Origin: Aquatica leii | Taxonomy: Eukaryota; Arthropoda; Insecta; Coleoptera; Lampyridae | Assembly: GCA_035610365.1 (NCBI GenBank) | Contig: CM069433.1 | Coordinates: 175,352,882 to 175,416,881 of the forward strand | Direction: 5' to 3' | Length of the DNA: 64,000 nt | Shown here: one piece after another, positions 35,887 through 47,863 of the stretch | Layout: every line of letters begins with the position of its first letter | How positions within the stretch are numbered: the stretch's first letter is position 1 | Program-made: the position numbers and the translations under genes | Notes under the pieces: generated by a model | Told to the model about the DNA's origin: nothing | What the model saw: the letters and a program-made list of their open reading frames with translations, nothing else | Database searches by the model: none

Positions 35887-36303
35887 TGTTATCCATCTTC
35901 TAGAAGATATACCGAAAGATAGGGAACACTCGAGAAGGATTTCCAAGTGTGTATAAATACCGAAGAAACAAATCGTAGGTCAGTTATTTCCGTAATGCGA
36001 AGCCTGCAGTGTTAAGAAGATTATTCAAGTATAAATAAATAAGTCGTTAACGCGTGTTATAAATAAATATACGAAGTACGTGAGTTTAGTGTAAACAAGT
36101 GTGTGAAGTTATCCGCGGACTTTATTTTATCTTCGTGTAAGTATAGTTCGTTATACATAAATTATACTGTAAGTGTTTTCTTAAATATTATTAGATTTAA
36201 TTAGTTCGGTTAATTTAAAAGTGTACAAATTTCAAGTAGTAAAACATATTTTTAGTAGTTTAAATAAATTAGTCGTTTAGTTTTAATAATAAAATTCGTA
36301 ACA
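35887..36303 (+). repeat. Probable 5' LTR of a Gypsy-type element
   Basis: Ends GTAACA at 36303, followed at 36305 by a TGG-starting primer-binding site. The start is best placed at TGTTAT (35887), complementary in style to the GTAACA end, giving ~417 bp. The start is less certain because no 3' LTR was found for comparison. Confidence 0.6.
35952..35984 (+). promoter_or_regulatory. LTR core promoter: TATA box and initiator
   Basis: TATAAATA at 35952-35959 and an arthropod initiator TCAGT at 35980-35984, 28 bp apart, the standard spacing for an RNA polymerase II start site. Confidence 0.7.
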
Positions 36304-36304
36304 G

Positions 36305-36320
36305 TGGCGTCAGTGCGGGG
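36305..36320 (+). promoter_or_regulatory. Primer-binding site of the LTR element
   Basis: TGGCGTCAGTGCGGGG, one base after the LTR end GTAACA; TGG pairs with a tRNA CCA end. The tRNA identity was not determined. Confidence 0.65.
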
Positions 36321-36637
36321 TATTGTTCGCGAATTTTAGTGTAAATATTAAGAAATATCGCTCCCGTAATAAAAACATTGATTGCGTAAATAACTGTTAA
36401 GTTCGCGATACGCGTGTTTATTTATAAAGTGTAATCATAGCCATATCAGGCGTTAAAAAAGTGTTTATTAAACTTTTTCTTTTAACAAGTGCGTGATCGC
36501 GATATTAATTAAATTGGTTTCTGTACACTAGTGGTTTATATTAACAAGTGGATCGTTATTAAAATTTTGTGTTATACAAAAACTGCATTTTAAAAAGTAG
36601 TGTATTTAAACTTTATATTCGTGTTATATTTAAATTT

Positions 36638-37156
36638 ATGCCGGTGACGCGTTTGCAAAAAGTGAAAATGGATTCAAAAATATTTGAAATTCTCGAATCG
36701 AAGAATAAAAATATCCAAGAAAAACTGTCCGAAAATTTTCAGAAGATGGAAGAAAATTCATAGAAAGTTGAAGAAAAACTGTCGAAAAATTCCAGAAAAA
36801 TGGAAGAAAATTCAAGAAAAATGGAAGAAAAACTCTCCGAACATTCTCAGAAAATGGAGGAAAGTTCTAGAAGTTTAAAAGAAGAAATACGAACGAGCAT
36901 AGAAAATCAAATCAAAATTTTCCAAGAGGAAACTCAAGCAGGCATGTTAAATTTAAGAGAAGAAATATGCGAAGTTCTGGAAAACGGAAAACAATCTTTG
37001 AATGAGAAAATAGAAGATGTAGTGGACAAATTAGAAGACAGAATGAAACTGCTTGAAGAAAGAATTAACCAAATGAATTACCATGGTAAAGGAAGTGTCA
37101 CGAGTGAAGATTTAATAATGGACCGTCGGGAAGTAACCACCCACAAGTTTAAGATA
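36638..37156 (+). pseudogene. Coiled-coil Gag start of the LTR element, truncated
   Basis: Begins MPVTRLQKVKMDSKIFEILE (ATG 36638), the usual opening of a class of insect Gypsy Gag proteins. There follows a long run of 12-residue-like repeats built on KMEENSRKMEE and SLKEEI, then heptads to EERINQMNYHGKG: a long coiled coil. A TAG at 36761-36763 breaks the first part (ENS/KVEE), after which the same frame is open. Text ends at about 37156 with no capsid, protease or pol. The element is therefore 3'-truncated about 850 bp into its internal region, and a minus-strand LINE begins about 200 bp further on. Confidence 0.75.
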
Positions 37157-37525
37157 TATATATATTGTTGTAAATTTATTTGTGTGTATTGTTTGTTTTA
37201 AGATATGTGCTAGAATTTGTTTCCTTTAAGAATTGTACAAACGTTATTTGTTATGAAAAGTGAGTCATGACCTTATAAATTATTATTATATTTGGTTATA
37301 CATTCCATTTTAGCAGTTAGTTATGCTTTCTAGTTTGTTTCTTTGTGTTTATGTGTTCTTTTTTTATAAGTTGGTGTCTTGCTGTGCCTTTTCTGTAATT
37401 TTCTGCAATTCCTTGATAACCTGCATCTTTTCTTTTACTCAAGTTATTCCCATTTTTTCAATGTCATTTATGACTTGATCTTCCCAGCGGAGTTGAAGTC
37501 TTCCTCTCCGTCCAATGTTAAGTGG

Positions 37526-40162
37526 GTTCTGTTACATGCATAAATTTAAAAATGCATTACCCTGTATATTGGTTGAATTAAAATTACTTTTTCATTTCTA
37601 CACGCCATCTATCGAGCATCGTTGTTCCCTTCCGATAGAGTAGACGACAGATGGTTTTTTGTTACTTTGACATCGGTCGTTTTATACCCTGATGCCTGCG
37701 TAACTTAAAACTGTCTATAATTAATTAATTTAGTCAACGCAGGCGCCATGTGCTGTTCCCCTGGATCTTCTTATCCTAGTGTCTTGTCAAGTTTAAAATT
37801 TACGAGGGAGGGAGGGAGTTATAATAGGAAGCTTTAGACCTACGAACTCTGCGATACAAGGGCAGACACAATTGAATTTCTATGCGGACGCAATTAACCT
37901 ATAATACCACCTTGTACGAAAGGGCATATGTACCAAACATAATTGAATTTCCCTTCGGAGGCAATTGATAACTAATACCATCTTGGACGAAAAGATATAT
38001 TGTAACAGCGTACGTTACGTTTCGGTTCTCTTACCTTTTATAAATGTTTCTTTTTACCTGTTGTAGCTTGTGAGTCACCAGGTAGACACGACTATTTTCA
38101 AGAATTTTTAATACAGGAAGCCAGTAGGAAAACGTTTTCTGAAAGTACACCTTGCCACGTTCTAATGGGGGAGGTGAAGAAAAAGAAAAAAAAAGTTTAT
38201 TATACTGAATGTTTCTCTTACCTAGTCTCACCGCAGATGGTCGTAGGTTAAAGCTCGAAAAAAAAAGAATATTCTTAGGTAAGTTAAATGTCCGATTGCA
38301 CCACGTTTTCTCGGAATTTAATATAACGTAGAATGTCTAGGCAGGAGAAAAGGAGATCCTAGACCCGCAATCCCCCAAAGTACATTCCCAAATCAAAGAT
38401 ACCCAAAATTAATAACAATTATTTATTAAGAGAAATTTCATTGAAGATAAAAGATGAGTATTGAGTGTTACGCCATTGGTACAAATTACATGTACATAAT
38501 AACAAAACAAATAAATCACAGTGCTAAAGCAAATCTAAAATAGATTCTGCAAGCAGATATGGTTTTACTAGATTAAATATGCCGCCGAAATACAATAAAC
38601 GGTAGCAAAATAAATACGATTCCGCAAATGAAATTTTAAAACCGGACGTAGATCTTGACGTCAAGCTTACGACCTGTATCATTAGTCGAAATTCATTTTG
38701 CGACAGAATCACAATCCGATGCGTACTTCTAAATCTCTGATAGTTACATGTCCGCACATTAATGATTACAAATTTTGACATTGGTAGTGACTAAACAAGA
38801 ATTTACATTGATTAGGCGTAGAGTATTAACGAGAGAACAAATTTAGCAAATTACACAGATATCACGAAGTCAATCTTTAATTCATTTAAATTAAAATTGT
38901 AACCTTGTTTAAACTTTGACACAACGCAACCTAGCGCGATTGCAAGTCGGTAACTCCGAAGTGCTTGACCAGACGAGGGTCGAGGTGGTGCCGTATTCCC
39001 CGCTTGATTATGCTGGCGGAAACTTATATTATACATAAATACCTTATCGGCCAGAAACTAGCTAAAGAATACCCATTCACACGTGGCACTACTTCCAACT
39101 GATCCTCGGAGAACTCAAACTACACAATAACACGCCATCAGTAGAATTACACCACACAAAAGAAATTGCGCCTTCGTTATTCCATAAGCAAACTAACGTT
39201 AATCCATGAGATGAAAAAAAGTTACTCTATGACTTTTGTTAGTAAATATTCAGCTTGGTCATTGTACGAATGCGACATTCGAGCGGATTTATTAGGAATT
39301 TCTAAAATAAAAAAGTCTTTACGTTAGATGACGATTGATGAAGGAAAAACTCTTACCAATCCGTTTCCGCCACATCCGTAACAAACTCGTAAGACAAAAT
39401 GAACCGGAAAACCGTCCATAGAAGGTCAACTACTATTGCGTCCTCTGCATGCATAAAGTCGAAAACTATTATTCGAAGTCGGATATCTCACACGGGTGAT
39501 GGCAAAGTTGCCTATTCATCAGATGAAATAATCATTAAATACCAAAATTAGTCGTTACAACATGCATCTTGGTAAGTCAATTTTTGATTTTAATTATTCG
39601 CTGTCGCTACGGTGCTACTCATGAATGAACGTTCGAGTTGATGTGATTACTATTACACAATTAGTTTAAGTTAAATTATTATCGCATGCTGATTACGTCA
39701 ACTGCCAATTATTATTAATGTAATTTACTCACGAAGATTTTTGTATGTTCTGGTTGTTACACTTTTGTTTTAAGTGTAGTGTAAGTTGCCAAGAATTCTG
39801 ATGTTTTAGTACCTACGTATACTTGTACTCAAATTGAATTTACTTACTGTGATGCTATCAAATTATCTATAATTGTTATTGATTCAAATTTTAATCTCTA
39901 TTCTTCTAAAGTGATCAAAGTACAATTGTTGTTAACGATTTGGTTTCTTTCTTCGTTTCCTCCAGCTTTACGAACCTTAACAATTTTGTACAAGCTTCGA
40001 GCCTCCTGTGCTGATCTAGCAGAAGCTATATCCGCAAAAAAGATATGGCGCCCTTTAAAATAAAATCACTTGAACCTCCCCTCTCTTCAACACGTATTGT
40101 TTCAATCCTACAGCGAGTTGGAAGTGCAAGGTTCGTAAACTACTAGAAGCTTGTAGCAGTTC
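37526..40162. mobile_element. Solo LTR, copy 2, with 4-bp target duplication GTTC and ~1.3 kb extra sequence
   Basis: Runs 37530-40158. Starts TGTTAC and ends GTAGCA (one change from GTAACA), flanked by GTTC at 37526-37529 and 40159-40162. Both ends align with copy 1 at 7451-8772: 37530-38137 with its first half and about 39555-40158 with its second half. Between them copy 2 has about 1.3-1.4 kb absent from copy 1. That segment contains a G/C-richer block at 38930-39010 and no recognisable gene. It is either a secondary insertion in copy 2 or a deletion in copy 1; no clear ends were seen. The host sequence is the minus-strand LINE, which continues on both sides. Confidence 0.85.
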
Positions 40163-40655
40163 CATTTCAGTTCATTTTCTTTATAATTGTTTCATTTTGT
40201 ATCATTTCGTACTTATGTTTCCCTATTTTTGTTTCTTTTTCTTCTTCTGCTTACTCACTTTTCCTTGTGATTTTTAAATATTTTGTCTTTTTTTGATTTA
40301 TTTCAAGTCCTCTTCTCTTTGCAGCTTGCTCTATTTTATCTGTTATCTCTTCTCATCTTTTTTTATCTCTTGCTATTTTCGCTACATCGTCGGCATATGC
40401 TATTATTTGTACCATTTTTTGTATAATTGATCCCGTTATTTTGCATTCTTTTATTATACTTTCCATTGCCATGTTTAATAAGGTTGTTAATAATCCTTCT
40501 CCTTGTCTAACCCTTCGTTTTATTGCTATTTTCTGATTTTTCGATGATTATTTTAATTAAACTTCTTAGTTTTTCTAGAATACCTTGTTTTTTGTATCTT
40601 TTATTATCATTTTTTATCTTAAGGGTATCAAAGGCTTGTTTAAAGCCTATATACG

Positions 40656-40779
40656 TATTTCATTACAAGTGTTTGATGGCAGAGCCATCTCATAGTATAA
40701 ATTTACTATGTGATTAAAATTAACTGTAGATAGCTATAAACGATTACCATCGTTTATAGCTATCTACAGTATTTTATTA
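40656..40779. mobile_element. Small hairpin MITE in LINE RT, ~10-bp target duplication
   Basis: Body 40666-40769 (104 bp) between TATTTCATTA (40656-40665) and TATTTTATTA (40770-40779), a 10-bp duplication with one mismatch. The body holds three nested hairpins: GATGGC-AGA-GCCATC, CATAGTA...TACTATG and ACTGTAGATAGCTATAAACG with its complement at the right end. Bases 40670-40744 are identical, in reverse orientation, to 60054-60128. It lies exactly between two conserved RT blocks of the LINE, which confirms it as an insertion. Confidence 0.8.
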
Positions 40780-42335
40780 CCTTTATTGTACGTTTTTTCT
40801 ATGATTTGTCTATGTGTATGGATGGCCTCTATTGTTGATTTTGATATTCTTCAATGATCTTTTCAGTGTATTTGTTTAATCTTTCTTGTATAATTGCAGT
40901 TAGCATTTTGTACGTTGTGTTTAGTAGTGTTATTTTATTGTAGTTCGTATAATCTTTCGCTTAGTTCTTTTCCCCCACACTTTACCATTTTGTTATATAT
41001 ATTATCTGTTCTTGGCGCTTTTTTATTTTTTAATTTATAATTTCTTCTATTTCTTGTTTTTGTGGTGCACTTATCCCTATATTGCGATCCTTGTCTTCAT
41101 CTTGTGATTGCCCTTTTTGTTCTTTTTCTTCTTTCTTTTTGTTTCTTCAAGTAAATAATCTTCCTGCCTATATTTGCGGTTGTTTTTTTTCTTTTTTTGC
41201 GTCCTTAACTGTTTATATTTATATTTTAATATTGCTCTTATTATCACTTATTTTTGTCAATAATTTTGCGCTTTCTTTTCTTATTCTCTTCTAGTTCTCG
41301 TAATGCTCTTGCTTGCTGGTTCCTATTCATTTTATTCCTGCTTTTTTCTTTCTCATTATTATCTTTTCGCATTCTTCATCAAACCATCTGTTTCTATTTA
41401 TAACTCGTTTTGTCCCAATTATCTTTTCTGCCGATTTTATGAGTTTGGTTTAATTGTATTCCACTCTTCCTCTATACTTTCTTATTTGTTTTTTTTTCAG
41501 TAGTAGGTTGTTTATCTCATTTTTGTATGTCTTCTTTTCTTCTTCTTTCTCTAGTTTGTCCCATTTGTTTTTACCTTGTTGTCTATGTTTTTCTTTAATC
41601 ATTCTTGGTTTAATTTTTGCTATAACCAGTTGTGATGTGTTTCTACGCTAATTCCTCTGTACGATCTTACATGCTCAATTCTATTCTGTCTTTTTCATTT
41701 AATTAAAATATGGTCTATTTGGTTGCCTATATCTTTTTCAGGTATATTCTATGTGATTTCATGTTTTTTTTGTGTTAAAATTATAATATACAGATCCGTT
41801 TGTGTTGCTAGGTGACATAACCTCATGCCGTTATCTGTTGTTATTTCGTAGATAGTTTCATTCCCAGCTTTTCTTTCACGAAATCTTCTCTTCTTGTTTT
41901 TGCATTGCAGTCTCTTAATACTATTAATGTAATGTGTTTGCGTATTTTTTTTACAATTTTTTAGTAGTTTGTTATAGAAAACTTCTTTCTCTTCTAATGC
42001 TGTTCTTTCTGTGGGTGCATAAGCATTTATTATGGATATGTTAGCTATTGTGCTTTTAATTCTGAGATATGATATTTTTCCGTCTATTTTTCTAAACTGT
42101 ATTATTTTGTTCATAATCTTTTTATGTATCATGAATACCGTCCGATGTCAACCCTGTTTTTCATTTCCTCCATAGAGTATTGAGTATTTTGCTTTGTCTA
42201 GTCTTTCTGCGTCTCTCTATCTTATCTCTTATAGTGCTAATATATTAATTTTGTATCGTTTCATCTCTCCTCCGTTTTCTTCCATTTTCCTGTTTCTAAT
42301 AATGTTCTAATGTTTCATGTTCCTATTTTATAATA

Positions 42336-42780
42336 ATGTTATCTTTTTTTTATTCACTTTCTTTTTTCTTCTATATTTTCCTTTTCCTTTCCATTTGATT
42401 GGGGCGTTTTCTGTAAATCGTATCGTTGTTTATTGCTATGTTCGTCTTTGTTATTTTGTGCTTTTTGTGTGTTTATCAGTTTTTTGGGACAGTTCTGTTA
42501 CTTTTTTTTTATTTTCTTGAAACTGATCACTTTCTGGGAATCTTTCATTTTCAGTTCTTTTTTGTCTATTTTTTAACTTGCTTCTTGATTTTCATGTTCT
42601 TCTTTCTACAAGTCTTCTGTTCTGAATGTTTCGTTATAAGTTATTAGTTTGTCATATCTTTATAACCCTTATTTCTGGCCTCATTACTCTAAACCATTAA
42701 TTTAATAAGGTTCTCATTCAAAGCTTTACATTATTTACAACTTCTTTTCTATTTATTTAACACTTTGCACACATCAGTTG
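42336..42780. other. Pyrimidine-rich spacer
   Basis: Between the LINE 5' end and the Gypsy 3' end; probably untranslated remnants of one or both. Nothing recognised. Confidence 0.4.
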
Positions 42781-45700
42781 CACAATCTCAGTCTTAACTT
42801 AAGTAACTACAACGGTAATCAAACACCAATGGCGTGCATATTACATGCTCCACTTTTTCCCACATACGTTTTCGTGCGCACTCCACGCATGCTTCGTTAC
42901 ACTCTCTCTCTCTCTGGTTCCAATGTCGTCCCGACAAGATACCAGGACGGATGGTTGGTTTGGCGTTGGGCGATCTATCTCTTTTTCGAATTTGCACAAC
43001 GGGGTCGATTTCGAACAAGCCGTCATACTTGGTTAAATCAGAAACATGGTAAGAAATTTTGTAACAGCTGTCTCTCCATGGCGTAAACTTTTGCAGCAAC
43101 ATTACTGTTCCTATGGGTATCTACTAGAATCAAGTCTCCGGGACTGAAAGCTAGTACACGTCGGCGTTTTGCATCCGCATAACTCATGTGGCATTTTTGT
43201 TGATTGTCATGGATATCTCTAGTTTCTTATAATGTAATAGCTAAACGTTGCAGATAAGGAGTAATTTCTGGTATAAAATTCTCAGACTGCACAATACTTC
43301 TGAGACCACGATTAACATCGTCAGATGTTCGTAACTCTTTGGCAAATGTTAAATAAGCAGCTGTATATCCAGTGCATTTAGCAATATTCATAGAAAATCG
43401 TATTGTAGGAAACTTCTCGGACCACTTAAAATCATCTTTACCGACAAGAATGGCTAATCGTGGCTTCAGGTCTCGGTTCTTGCGGTCTACCATATTTGCT
43501 TGCGGATGATACACAGATATTAAACTTTGCTTTATTTTCATGCAATGGGTAACTTTTTGCATTAGATGAGTAACAAATTGAGTTCCATTGTTGCTTATTA
43601 GCTTTTACAGTACTCCATATCTCATAAAGATTTCAGTTATCAACACATGGGCACACTCTTTAGTCGTAGCTCTTTTCAACGCAAACAGTTTAACCCATTT
43701 TGTGGCTGCCTCTTCTACAAAAAAAATTTATTTTTCACCTGCGTGTGTTTTGGGTAAGGGTCCAAATAGGTTAATAGCAACAGTTTCAAATCGTTGAGCA
43801 TACACTGAGTTTTGTACAAGTCCAGGAGGCTTCTGGTTAGATGCCTTATATCGTTGACACTCGAGGCACTGCTTTACGTATTCGACAATATAACGTCTCA
43901 TGCCGGTCTAATAATAACGTCTGGCAATACGTTGAACGGTACGTTTTAAGTCATAATGGGCAGCAGTAAGAGCTTCGTGGTACTCATTCACGGCACGTTT
44001 CCTCTCGTGTGCAGGAATGACAAGTACAGCGTCCTCACTATCTCCGTCGGAGCAGTATCTATATAATACACCTTGATTCATGATATAACCTCAATCAGTC
44101 CATTTTGCATATTCATCAGTTGCTTTGTTATCTTCGAAGGATTGCACGATTTTAAACAATTGTGGATCTTCTAACTGTTCTTTTCTTATATCAACAGCTG
44201 ATCGTACTGGTAAGTCAATTGAAACGCTACAAAAGTCACAAGTAGTGGAATCAGCATGTTCATAATTCGGGCGTGCTATGACATTGAGTTTTCCAGCAAT
44301 GTATTCTATATTTAATTTATAATTTTGTATTTGCAAGGCCCATCGAGCCAATGATGATGAGTTTATTGTCATCAGCCATTTTAAAGGCTGGTGGTCTGAC
44401 GTCACCGTAACCATGGAACTTTCTACGTATTCACAAAATTTAATCAAAGCCCATGCAACCGCTAGAGCTTCTCTTTCAGTAGTTGAGTAGTTCTTCTCGG
44501 CAGACGTTAAAAAGCGATTAGGATACTCGATTGGATGTACATTGTCACCTTCATCCTGTACTAATACAGCTCCAAGAGCATAACGGTTTGCATCCGTTCT
44601 TAGTATATACGGCTTTGTAGGATCGTTTTGTTGCAAAATCGGGGTTGTAAATAACATAGCTTTTAACGTATCAAACGAATTCTGATGCGCCGGTCCCCAT
44701 TCCCATTTTGCACAAATTGCAAATCTTCTATACGACGAGCACGTTTGTAAAAACGAAAGCACTTGAATCACATTCTGCGGCACCTTCATATAAGCTATAG
44801 CAGCAGTTTTTTCTGGATCAACTTATATACCTGCTGTAGTAATTACATAGCCGAAGTATTTAATAGTATTGCAAACGAAATTACGTTTTATTCTAAGTTG
44901 TTCTAAACTGTTCAAGTCGCAAAAACGCTAACCTTCAGTCTTCAATATGTTTATCAAAAGTAGATGATAAAATAATGAAATCGTCTAAATAAGCTAAAAT
45001 CAAAACATTACCGAGCTCATTCCGAATCGATCTAACAACCTTGGAAACGTAGCCGGCGCGTTTCTCAATCCAAACGACATACAACGGTAACGGAAAGTTC
45101 CAAATGGAGATACAAAGGCAGTCTTGTTGCGATCAAACTCGCGAACCTCCATTTGATGATAACCAGCTTTTAAGTCTATCGTTGTCATGTAAAAAGTTCT
45201 TATTATAGAATGATGGAGATTGTCCATTTTGGGCAATGGATAAGCATCGGGAATTTTAACGGAATATAAACGACACCAACGGCAATTAACAGAAACGCGC
45301 ACTTGACCATTTTTCTTTAGTTCTATCACCACTGGTGCAGCCCATCATGATTTACATTCTTCTATAATTCCTTCAAGAAGCATACGGTCTATTTCTTTTT
45401 GTAATAATTCTTTGTTCGGTGAAGTCATACGATATGGTGGTACACTTATCCGAGTATGATTACCTGTATCTATTCGATGTTCCGCGTAAGGAGTAGCTTC
45501 TCCCCCTGGAGTAAACACATCTAGATTCTCCAATAAAAGATTATTTAACACTGTTCTTCTTCAACACTCAGCATCGATCTTTCTTCAGCGCGTAAAGCGC
45601 TTACGCAATTTGAATCACCATCTGTTTGCCTATCAACAGATTCAAAAAATAGTTCGTATTTACCAGTTGGTTGATTGGAAAAATGCCAAACTTGTTAAGC

Positions 45701-45938
45701 GACGTCAATAACAATTTTTGCATCTTGTATAAAATTTATCTCAAATAAAGTTCAATTATTACACTTAGGTAGTATAACAAAAGTGGTTTCGATTTCACGT
45801 TCCTTTAAGCGCACGACAACCTGTGTAATTAAAACTTGTTTTTGTTTGCAACTTCCATCAGGTATGATTGAATGTATTAAACAATGTTCTTGATGCGAAG
45901 TAATAACATTGTGCTGAACTTTCATTGTTTATTATTTT

Positions 45939-45995
45939 GAAACGAATATACACAACGTTTCGATTGGTGTGGTATCTGCAATCGTCATCAGGTGA
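45939..45995 (-). ncRNA. Hammerhead-ribozyme-like motif downstream of the Penelope ORF
   Basis: On the minus strand, about 110 nt after the stop: CTGATGA (45991-45985), a stem GATTG...CAATC with a 12-nt loop, then GAAAC (45961-45957), a short stem ACG...CGT and TT/C. Order and core bases (CUGAUGA, GAAA, NUH) are those of a type I hammerhead, which terminal regions of Penelope-like elements are known to carry. Against it: there is one extra C after CUGAUGA and I do not see a stem I. Self-cleavage is therefore uncertain. Confidence 0.5.
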
Positions 45996-47734
45996 ATACT
46001 AACAAACTTAGAAACTACTGGAGCTTATATACTAAAGACATGTTTGATGAAGCGTTCAAGCGTACAAAATCAACTTAGCGTAACATATTAATTAACAAAA
46101 TTACTTAGTGAAGTTTAAGTTGTTTTAGAGGTTCAATTAGTGGTTTCCATATGTTGCTTATCTCGACACTTGGCTGGCTGAAAATTTCTTTGTTGTTGTT
46201 GATGAATGCCGCTTTTTTAAATTTCCGTTTGTAACAATGTTCCTCTCTGTGTATGATTTTTGCTTCCGACCATTTCATTCGATGTTGGTTTTCCGACGAA
46301 TGTTGCGCGATGCCGGACTTAGAAGTCTCTCCTCTCTGTGTGTGCGTCTGATGTTCTTTCAGTCTGATGTCAAGTGGTCTTTTGGTTTCCCCCACGTATG
46401 ACTTGCCACATTCACATGGAACTTGGTAAATACAGTTTTGAGAATCTCGACTTGTTTGTGGCTTTGTGTTTGAAATTATACTCCTAATGGTGGTCGATGA
46501 TTTGAACACTGTATTTAAGTTGTAGCTTTTCCCTATACGTTTTATTGATTCTGATAAACCTTTGACATATGGGATGGTCAGCAGTGAATTGGGCAGTTCT
46601 TTTGTTTTAGGTTGTTCCATGGTGTTCAATTGCTTTTTCTGTAAAAGCTCTCCTACAATCTTTTCTGGATAACCATTCTGCCTTAGATCGTTTCTAATGT
46701 TTTTGATTTCTCCTCGTAGCCCTTTCTCTGTGTTGCACAACCTGTACGCTCTGTTGATTAGAGATTTTACTACTCCCATCTTCGTAGATGTGGAATGGTT
46801 AGATTCAAAATTAACATATCGACCGGTGTGGGTTGGTTTCCTGTAGACAGTCGTTTCCACCATTCCCTTGTTTTTTATTACGTGAACGACTAAAAAAGGA
46901 AGTGAGTTTTCCTTTTCCTTTTCCATAGTGAATTTGATGGACGGTTTGATGTTGTTCAGATGTTGTAGAAAAAGGTCTAGTTGCCGATTACTGTGGTTCC
47001 AATATATGATGGTATCGTCAACATATCTAAGCCATGTTTTGGGTTTAAATTTTGATTTTTCTATGGCCTGGGATTCAAACCAGTTCATGTAGATGTTGGC
47101 GACTACTGGTGATAGACATGAACCCATTGGTAGTCCTTCGTCTTGAGTGAAGAATCTGTCTTTCTCCTGAAAGTACGAGTTCTTAAAGCAACATTCTAGG
47201 AGCTTCATTATTCCTTCTACCGGCAGCGTGGTTCTTTCCTGGAGTTTTTCATCTTCTCGGAGCTTCGTTTAGATGATTTTCAATGCTTCTTCAACTGGCA
47301 CATTAGTATAAATGCTTTCTACGTCGAAGCTGACTAATTGATCTCGTGGTTGTAGCTCTATTGTTTTCAGAATCTCAACGAAATGTTTGGAGTCTTTGAC
47401 AAAATATGAGCTGTACTTCTGTAGTGGTTGCACAATTGGTAGTAGAAATCTGGATAGCTGGTATGTTCGGTCCACTACAAGAGCTGGTTATCGGTCGAAG
47501 CGGCATGTTGTTTTTATATATCTTTGTTAGTCCATATAGATGCGGCGGTTTACTGTAGTGTGATGTTAGCATCGTTCTCATCCTTGGTGTTAGATGTCTT
47601 TCGTAGAGTTTTAGGACTTGATAGATCTTTCTCTTCAAGCTTGCTGTCGGTTCTTTTTTTAGTCTGCGGTAATTCCCTTGATTTAAGACGTCTTCAATTT
47701 TTTGGTTGTAGGTGGTGGCATCCATAATAACATT

Positions 47735-47863
47735 CTGTTGAACTTTCATTGTTTATTATATTAAAAAAAAAAAATAATAATAATAATAATAATAATAAAC
47801 AATGAAAGTTCAACAGAATGTTATTACTTCGCATCAAGCAACATTGTTTAATACATTCAAACA
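47735..47863. repeat. Foreign insert in the Penelope element made of inverted Gypsy flank sequence
   Basis: The Penelope phrase GTTATTATGGATG occurs at both borders (47734-47722 and 47876-47864, minus-strand reading). Between them are a 35-bp piece (47725-47759) that repeats Gypsy sequence next to the Penelope 3' end (45901-45935, 33 of 35 equal), an (AAT)n run, and a longer inverted copy of the same Gypsy segment (47792-47860, equal in style to 45935-45872). It looks like filler copied from the neighbouring target. Confidence 0.75.
47762..47798. repeat. Poly-A / (AAT)n microsatellite
   Basis: An A-rich run followed by at least eight AAT units, between the two inverted Gypsy-derived pieces. 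Confidence 0.9.

Larger units (their letters stand above)
37370..42335 (-). pseudogene. Non-LTR retrotransposon (RTE-like), minus strand, split by two insertions
   Basis: Reading right to left. Endonuclease from about 42320: KRYKINILAL, DAERLDKAKYSILYGGNEKQ, then ANISIINAYAPTE (42132-42000), the EEP-nuclease text of RTE-type LINEs. RT from about 40850: HRQIIEKTYNKGNK, YIGFKQAFDTL near 40640, VRQGEGLL near 40500, and the catalytic IIAYADDVAKIA at about 40380-40415. The linker IEQAAKRRGLEINQ follows near 40310. After the solo LTR the tail resumes at 37529 and leftward with GRRGRLQLRWEDQVINDIEK. Interruptions: a 104-bp MITE at 40666-40769 between RT blocks, and the 2.6-kb solo LTR at 37530-40158. 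Many frameshifts. The pyrimidine-rich plus-strand frames in this region are shadows. Confidence 0.85.

Noticed and set aside
7447..40162. The two related LTRs as the ends of a single ~33-kb element
   Set aside because: Each has its own different 4-bp target duplication and unrelated, mixed-orientation elements lie between them.
41082..42647. Several plus-strand frames of 65-73 residues rich in Phe/Leu/Ser, resembling membrane proteins
   Set aside because: They are the antisense of the minus-strand LINE, whose purine-rich coding strand produces pyrimidine-rich complements.
42778..43086. Overlapping plus-strand 102-, 72- and 63-residue frames
   Set aside because: Antisense of the Gypsy pol C-terminus (IDPVVQIRKRDRSPNAKP on the minus strand).
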